Below the pieces are notes generated by a model. That model had not been told where the DNA came from. It was given only the letters and a program-made list of their open reading frames with translations, and did no database searches. Of a stretch of 64,000 bases of DNA, positions 35,531-44,500 are shown piece after piece. The translations under genes were made by a program, and so were the position numbers. The number at the start of each line of letters is the position of its first letter. Positions within the stretch are counted from its first letter, which is position 1. Origin of the DNA: Streptomyces viridochromogenes (GTDB lineage: Bacteria; Actinomycetota; Actinomycetes; Streptomycetales; Streptomycetaceae); assembly GCF_001270495.1 (NCBI RefSeq), contig NZ_LGUR01000257.1:1-64000 (forward strand). Reading direction: 5' to 3'.

Positions 35531-38500
35531 GCCGGATCGTACGGGGGACGATCCGCCGGACGCCGTGGCGGCGCTGCTGCGCGCCGCACGGGCCGACTCC
35601 GGGGCGGCCGTCGTCACGGTCGCCGCGGACGGCACCACGACCGGGCAGTCGTATCCCGAACTGCTCGACCGGGCACGGCGGCTGCTCGCGGGGCTGCGGG
35701 AGCGCGGCCTGCGGGCCGGGGACACCGTGGTGCTGTGCGGGCTGCCGCCGGCCGAGTTCTTCCCCGCCTTCTGGGCCGGCGTGCTGGGCGGCGCGCATCC
35801 CGTGGCCATCGCGGAGCCTCCCCTGCCGGGCTCCCCGGCCCTTCAACGCCTGCGGGACGCACACCGTCTGCTCGGCGGTCCCCTGGTGGTCAGCGACGCG
35901 GCCGGCGCGGCGGCGGTCGGCCGGGCCGCGCCCGGGCTGCGGGTCGAGATCGCGCGCGACTGCCTGAACGCGCCACCGGCCGACGACCATGTCGAGCCCG
36001 AACCGGGCGGCACCGCCCTGCTGATGCTGTCCTCCGGCAGCACCGGCACGCCCAAGGCCGCGCGGCTCACGCACGCCGGACTGGCCGACTTCGCGGCGAG
36101 CAGCCGGCGGATCCTGGACGTGCGTCCGGACGACACCATGGTGAACTGGCTGCCGCTGGACCACAGCGGCGCCTTCCTGCTGTACCACCTGCTCGCCGTC
36201 TTCACGGGGTGCACCAACGTCCACGCGGCGACCGAGCTGGTGGTCGCCGAGCCCCTGCGCTGGCTCGACCTCCTCCACGAGCACCGGGCGCAGCACGGCT
36301 GGGCACCGACCTTCGCCTACCAGCTCGTCGCCGACGCGCTCGCCGTCCGGCAGCAGGGGCACTGGGACCTCGGCGGCCTCAAGTCCCTGGTGTGCGGGGG
36401 CGAGCGGATCGCGCTGCCGGTGCTGCGCCGCTTCCTCGACGCGACGGCCCCCTACGGAGTCCAGGAGCGGCACGTGGTTCCGGCGTGGGGCATGGCCGAG
36501 ACCGTCACCGCCGTCACCTACGGCCGGCTCGACCGGCCCGGCGCGGTGCATCGCCTGCTCAAGAGCAGCCTGGGCGGCGACCTGTTACGGGCCGACGAGC
36601 AGACCCCGGACGACGACTGCGTCACCTTCGTCGCCTCCGGCGCACCCGCGCACGGCGTCACCCTGCGCATCGTCGACGAGAGCGGCGACCTCATGCCCGC
36701 GGGCCGGATCGGGCGGCTCCAGGTCCACTCGCCCGCGCGTCTGACCCCCGGCTACGTCGGCGACCCGGAGGCGGACGCGGCGGCCTTCCCCGCCGGCCGG
36801 GACTGGCTGGACACCGGCGACCTGGCCTTCCTCGACGGCGGCCAGGTCGTCATCACGGGCCGCCGCAAGGACGTGATCATCCTCAACGGACACAACGTCT
36901 ACTGCCACGAGGTCGAGGAGGCGGCCACCGCCGTCGACGGCATCCGGCAGGGCGAGGTGGCCGCCTGCGGCATCCCGCGCCCGGACCAAGGCACGGAGGA
37001 GCTGGCCGTGTTCTTCGTCAGCCGCGGCACGGACGAGGACGCGCGCATCGCGGGCGAGGTGAAGGCGGCGCTGTTCACGCGGCTGCGGCTCACCGCCGCC
37101 CACGTCCTGCCCGTCCCACGGGACGAGTTCCCCAGGACGCCCGCGGGAAAGGTCCGCCGCGCCGAGCTCCGGGACCGCCTGGCGGCGGGCGGCCTCAGCG
37201 CGCAGACGGGCCCGGCACGGCGGTCACCGGCAGATCCCGACGCGGTGACGCGGGTGGTGCGGGAGGAGCTCGATGCCGTACTCGGCCGCCCGGCCGACAC
37301 CGACCTGCCGTTCTACGAACTCGGGATGACCTCCGTCCTCATCGTGCGCCTGCGGGGACGGCTGGAGGAGCGGCTCGGCATCCGCGTCGCCCAGACCGCG
37401 CTCTTCGAGCACCCGACGGTCACCGCACTCGCCGCGCACCTGCACGGCGCCGGCGCGCGCGCCGAGGAGGAGACGCACGAGCCCACGCCGGCCGGCAGCA
37501 CCCCCGCGGACACGAACACGGACGCTCACGCGGACTCGGACGCCCGCGCGGGCTCGGTCGGCGGCACTGACGTCGGTGCCGCCGACCGACGGGTCGCCGT
37601 AGTCGGACTGTCGCTGCGCTTCCCCGGGGCCGACTCGGCGGAGCGGTTCTGGGACAACCTGCGCGACGGCGTGGTCAGCGTCCAGGTCTTCGGTGACGAG
37701 GAGCTCGCGCAGGCGGGCCTGCCGCCGGAGCAGCGGCGCGCACCGGACCTCGTGCCGGTCGCCGGAGTCCTCGACGGCGTCGAGGAGTTCGACGCCGACT
37801 TCTTCGGCATGAGCCCCCGGGAGACCGAACTCACGCACCCCGCGCACCGTCTGTTCCTGGAGTGCTGCCACCAGGCGCTGGAGGAAGGGGGGTACGAGGC
37901 CGCGCGCCCCGGCACCAGAATCGGCGTGTTCGCCGGTTCCGGCATGAACCTGTACGACCATCAGCAGGCGTCCGAGTCCGGTTCGCCGTACGACGGGACG
38001 GACCCGGCCACCGGCATGCGCAGGGCGATCGGGCAGCAGCCGGACTTCCTCGCCACCCGGGTCGCCTACCGCCTCGGGCTCACGGGGCCGGCCATCGGCG
38101 TACAGACGGCCTGCTCGACCTCGCTGGTCGCCGTGCACCTCGCGGTTCAGTCGCTGCTGAGCGGTGAGGCGGACCTGGCGCTGGCGGGCGCCGCGGCCGT
38201 GCACCTGCCGCAGCGGACGGGCTATCGCAGCCACCCCGGGTCCATCCTGTCGCCCACCGGACGGTGCCGGGCCTTCGACGCCGAGGCCGACGGCACCGTG
38301 GGCGGCAACGGCGTGGCCGCCGTCCTGCTCAAGCGGCTCGACAGGGCGCTGGCCGACGGCGACACCATCCACGCGGTCGTCCTGGGCTCCGCCGTCAACA
38401 ACGACGGCGCGGAGAAGGTCGGCTTCAGCGCACCCGGCATCCCCGGCCAGGTCGACGTCGTACGGCAGGCCCTGCGCGCGGCGCACGTCCCGGCGGACAC

Positions 38501-41500
38501 GATCTCGTACGTCGAGGCGCACGGCACCGGCACCAGGCTCGGGGACCCGGTGGAACTGGAGGCGCTCGGCAGGGCGCTCGGCGAGGACACCCCACGCAGC
38601 GGTTTCTGCGCGGTCGGCTCGGTGAAGCCGAACATCGGGCATCTCGACAGCTGCGCCGGCATGGCCGGACTGATCAAGACGATCCTCATGCTGCGCCACC
38701 GCACCCTGGTGCCCACCCCGCACCTGACCAGCCCCAACCCCGAACTCGACCTGGACGGCCCGTTGACCCTGGCCACCGAGCTGCGGCCCTGGGCGGTGCC
38801 GGACGGAGTGCCGCGCCGGGCCGGGGTGAGCGCGCTCGGAGTCGGCGGCACCAACGCCCATGTGGTGCTCCAGGAGGCCCCGCCCGTGCCCCCCGCGGCC
38901 GAACCCCCGTTGCCCGTTCTCGTACCCGTGTCGGCCCGCGACACCGAGGCCCTGGGCGAGTTCACCGGCCGGCTTCGGGACCGGCTGCGGCAGCGTCCGG
39001 AGCTGTCGGCCGCCGACGTGGCCGCCACCCTCGCGCTCGGCAGACCGCACCGCGCGGCACGCGCCACGGCCGTCGGCCGAACGGCCGAGGAACTCGCGCG
39101 CGCCCTGGCCGAGCCACGCCCCGGGCCGGACGCTCCGCTCGGGCCGATCGCCTTCGCCTTCCCCGGCCAGGGCAGCGCACGCCGCGGGATGGCGAGCGGC
39201 CTGTACGCCGCGTATCCCGAGGCCCGGCGCATGCTTGAGCGGTGCGCGGAACTCTTCGCCGACGAGTTCCGCGGCGATCTGCTGCCGCTCCTGCTCGACG
39301 GAGCAGAGCCGGACGGTGCGCGGGTGTGGCCCACCGAGACCGCCCAGGCGGCGCTGTTCGCCCACCAGGCGGCACTCGCCGAGGTGTGGCGCGCCGCCGG
39401 TGTCCGCCCGGCGCTGCTGCTGGGACACAGCGTCGGCGAGTACGCGGCCCTGTCCGCGGCCGGAGCCATGACGTGGGAGGACGGGCTGCGGCTCACCGCC
39501 TGGCGCGGGCGGCTGATGCACCTGGCCTGTCCGCCCGGCGGCATGCTCGCCGTGCGCGCCGACCCGCACACCGCGCGGCGCGTCGCCCTGAGTGCGGGTG
39601 CCGAGGTGGCCGCGGTCAACGGCCCGAGCGCCCAGGTGATCACCGGTTCGCCGCAGGCCGTACGGGAGGCGGAGCGCCTGCTCGACCAGGAAGGGGTGCG
39701 GTGGCGGGAGCTACCGGTCGACCGGGCCTTCCACTCCGCCGACATCGAACCGGCGCTGAGCGAATTCCGCAGCCACGCCGAGAGAGTGACGTACCGTCCC
39801 CTGCACACCGCGGTGGTGACCACCGCCGACGGTGAGGTCCGCCGCGCGGGCTGGACCGTGGACGCCGACCACCTGTGCCGGCAGGCACGGCAGCCGGTCC
39901 GCTTCGACCTGGCCATGGCCGCGGCCGCCGGGCAGGGGTGCGCGGACTTCGTGGAGACCGGGGCCGGGAGCACCCTCACCGGACTCGGCCGGCACTGTCT
40001 GCCCACCAGCCGCTGGCTGAGCGGGCAGGGTGAGGGCGGCCGGACCGAGCAGGTCCACGGCCTGCTGACCGCGCTGGGCTCGCTCTACCGCCGGGGCGCC
40101 GAGCTGGAGTGGCACCGGATCACCGGCCGGGCGGGCCGGGTGCCGCTGCCCGGCCATCCGCTGCGGCGGGTGCCGGTCACGCCCGGGGCCGGGCGGACGC
40201 CGGAGCGCGCCCCCGCCCCGGAGACGGGAGCGGCGGCGCCGCGTGAACTGCTCGACGACATCGTCGAGTTGACGGCCGACAAGCTGGGTCTGCGGGCGGC
40301 GGACGTGGCACCCGACAGCTCGTTCTTCGCACTCGGCGCGGACTCGCTCTCCCTGATGGGCATGACGGCCGAGCTGGAACAGCGGCACGGCGCCCGTGTC
40401 CCGGTGCGGGAGCTGTTCGAATCGGTCGACACCCCGCGCAGGCTGGCCGAACGTCTGGCCCTGCTGCGGGGCGAGACACCGGAGCCGCAGGCCGCCGGCC
40501 CGAAGGAAAACACCGGCACGGTGGAACCGGCCACGGTGGCGCAGCCCTCGGAAGCCGCCGTGCCCCCGGAAGCCGCCGCGCCCTCGGAAGTCCACGGCCT
40601 GTTCGAGCAGCAACTCAGGCTGATGGAGAAGCTTTCCGAGCAGGTGTCCGAGGTGATCTCCCGCCAGCTCGACGTGCTCACGCCCGGGTCGGCGACAACG
40701 GCCGCCACCGGCCGGACCCCGGCCCCGGCCCCGGCCCTCGCGCCCACCCCGGTCCTGACCCGGCCACCGGCGCCGACGCCGCCCCCGCACGTCCTGCCGG
40801 CACCCACCGCGCCCGCCCCGGCCTCCGCCACCGGATGCGGACTCAGCCTCTACTTCTTCGGGGACTATCCCGACGACACGGCCCACGACAAGTACGGGCT
40901 CATCATGGAGGCGGCCGACTTCGCCGACCGTCACGGCTTTCACGCCCTGTGGTTCCCCGAGCGCCACTTCAACTCCTTCGGGGCGCTCTTCCCCAACCCC
41001 TCCGTGCTCGCCGCCGCACTCGCGGCGCGGACCAGCCGGGTGCGGCTGAACGCGGGTTCCGTCGTGCTGCCGCTGCACCATCCGGTGCGGGTCGCCGAGG
41101 AGTGGTCGGTCGTCGACAACATCTCGGGCGGCCGGGCCGGGATGTGTGTGGCGAGCGGCTGGCACGCCACGGACTTCGCGCTCGCGCCGGAGAACTTCGG
41201 CCGGCACCGCGAGGTGATGTACGAGCAGTTGGAGACCGTCCGGCAGCTGTGGTCCGGACAGCCGCTGCGGACGACCGCGGGCGACGGCGAGCCCGTCGAC
41301 GTGCGGTTGCAGCCGCGTCCCGTACAGCGGCAGCTGCCCCTGTACGTGGCCGTGGTGGGCAACCCGGACAGCTACCGCCGGGCGGCCGCCGAGGACCTGG
41401 GCGTGGTCACCAACCTGATGACCCAGACCGTCGAGCAGCTCGCGGAGAACATCGCGCTGTACCGGCGCACCCGCGCCGAGCACGGCCTCGATCCGGCGGC

Positions 41501-44500
41501 CGGACGCGTCGTGGTCCTGGTCCACACCTACCTCGGCGACGACGCCGAGAGCGCGCGGGCCGAGGCGTACCGGCCGTTCGTGTCGTACCTGCGCTCCTCG
41601 CTCTCCCTCTTCGACCAGGTGACGAACAGCCTCGGTTTCCAGGTGGACCTGGAGAACACCCCGGAGGAGGACGTGGAGTTCCTGCTCGGGCGCGCCTACG
41701 AGCGCTACTGCGGGTCGCGCGCCCTGATCGGCGACGAGCACATCGCCGAGGAGACGGTGCGGCGCCTCGTGGCCGCCGGAGCGGACGAGATCGCCTGCTT
41801 CGTGGACTTCGGCGTGCCGAGGGAGCGGGTCCTGGCCGCGCTGCCGGTGCTGGAGCGCGTCCACCGTCGTCTGCGGGACGAGCCGGGTGAGCCGGCCACC
41901 CCGGCGGCGCGGCGCGAGCCGCTGTCGCCCGCCCAGCGCCGCATCTGGTTCCTGGAACAACTGCACCCGGGCACGAGCATGTACCACGAGCCCAAGGCCA
42001 TCCGGCTGGACGGCCCGCTGGACGTGGAGGCGCTGCGCCAGGCGCTGCAGAGCGTCGTCGACCGGCACGAGGCGCTGCGGACGGTCTTCCGGCAGCACGA
42101 CGGCGTCCCGTACCGGGAGGTGCTCGACCGGGTGCGGCTCGACTGCTCCGTCGACGACCACACCGGGGCCTCGGAGGAGGAGGCGCTACGGGCCGTCCTG
42201 GAGACCGAGGGACGGCGGATCCTCGACCTCGGCACCGGACCGCTGCTGCACGCCCGCGTGCTCCGGCTGTCGGCGGAGCGGCACCTGCTGTTCCTGCTGG
42301 CCCACCACATCGTCTTCGACTCCGCCTCGACGGCCGTACTGGCCCGGGACCTCGCCGCCTGCTACCGCGCCTGGCCGCACGGCGACCCGGCGCTGCCACC
42401 GCTCGCCGAACCACCCGGGTCCGACGGCCCGGACTCCGCCCCGGCCGGTGAGTCCCCGGCCGGTGAGTCCCTGGCCTTCTGGCGCCGCACACTGAGCGGG
42501 GCCCCCGAACTCGAACTCCCCACCGACCGGCCGCGTCCGCCGGTCAGGACCGGTGCGGGCGCGAGCCTGACCCACACGCTGGACGGCGAACTCGTCGGCA
42601 CACTGCGCAAGTTCGCCGCCGAGCACCGTGCCACCCTCTTCATGACGCTGACGGCCGCCGTCGCGGCCGTGCTCGGCCGGTTCGCCGGACAGCGCGACCT
42701 GGTCGTCGGCACCGCGGTCGCCGCCCGTTCCACGGGCACCGAGGACCGGATCGGCCTCTACCTCGACACCGTGCCCCTGCGGCTGGACCTCGGCGGCGAC
42801 CCGGACTTCCCGGCGCTGCTGCGCCGGGTGCGGGACAGCAGTACGGCGGCGTACGAACACCGCGCCGTCCCCTTCGACGACCTGGTAGCCGCGGTCAACC
42901 CGCGGCGCGACGCGAGCCGTAACCCGCTGTTCCAGGTGATGGTGGAGTACGAGAACGAGGGCCGGGTGGAATTCGACCCGCCGCGGCTCTCCGCCACCCT
43001 CCTGGACGTGCCGAGCGCCCGCGCCCCGTTCGACCTGAGCATCTATCTGACGCATCATCAGCACGGCGTGCGGTTCATGGTGGAGTACGACACGGCGCTC
43101 TTCGACGAGAGCACCGTGGCCCGGCTCGTGGACTACGTGGAGCACGTGCTGCGCCGCGCCGTCGAGACGCCTGCCGGCCCGCTGAGCGAACTGACCGCGG
43201 TCACCGACGCCGACCGCGCGGCCCTGGCCCGGCTCGGCCACCTGGACGAGCCGCCACCCCGGGGCGAGGACACCCTGCACGGGCTGTTCCGCCGGCAGGC
43301 CCGCCGGACCCCGGACGCCGTCGCGCTGATACACGATCAGGGCCGGGTGACCTTCGCCGAGCTGGAGGCCCACGCCGACGGCGTCGCGCGGCGGCTGCGT
43401 GCCCGCGGCGCGGGCCGGGGCGAGCGCGTGGCCGTCCTGCTGCCCCGCGGCCCGGAGCTGGTCGCCTCCCTGCTCGGGGTGCTCACCAGCGGTGCCGCCT
43501 ACCTGCCGCTCGACCCGACGCTGCCCAGCCCACGGCTCGCCGCACTGCTCGCGGACGGCGCCCCGGCCCTGCTGCTGACGAGCGACGCCGCCCTCTCCCG
43601 CCATCCCGGAGTCGCGGGCCACCTGCCCGTACTGCTGACCGGCGAGGCGGACGACACCCCCGTGGACGGCACCGCGGAGGGCGGGGCGGGGCCCGACGAC
43701 CCCGCGTACTGCATCTACACGTCCGGCTCCACCGGGCACCCCAAGGGCGTCCTGGTGCCCCACCGGGGCCCGGCCAACCTCGTACGCCAGCACCTGCGGC
43801 GGCATCCGGCGCTGCGCACCCTTCAGTGGACGTCCCCGGCCTTCGACGTCAGCGTGCAGGAGATCTTCACCACGCTGGCCTCGGGAGCGGCCCTCGTCCT
43901 CATCGCCGACGAGGTGCGGCACGATCCGGCAGCCGTCGTGGCGGCGGTGCGCGCGCAGGGCGTGCAGCGGATGTTCATGCCCCGCACACCCCTGACGTAC
44001 CTGATGGAGACCGCTCCCGAGATGCCGTCCCTGCGGGAGCTGTTCTCCGCCGGGGAGGAACTGCGGCTCACCGACGCGTTCCGGCGCTTCCTGGCCGCCC
44101 ATCCGGAATGCGCCCTGCACAACCAGTACGGGCCCACGGAGACCTCCGTCATCGTCACCTCGCAGCGCGTCGACCCCGACGGCGACGACCGGCCGGCGAT
44201 CGGCACTCCGGTGCCGGGCGCGCGGATTCTGCTGCTGGACCCGGACGGGCGGCAGGTGCCCGTGGGGGCCGTCGGGGAGATACACGTGGGCGGTGTCCCG
44301 GTGGCGTACGGGTATCACGCCCGGCCCGAGGAGACGGCCGACGTGTTCCGCACCGACGGTACGGGGGCGGTGCGCTACCGCACGGGCGACCTGGGGCGCT
44401 GGCGCCCCGACGGCGCCCTCGCCTACCACGGCCGCACCGACGACCAGGTCAAGATCCGCGGACACCGGGTCGAACCCGCCGAGGTCCGCACCGCACTGAC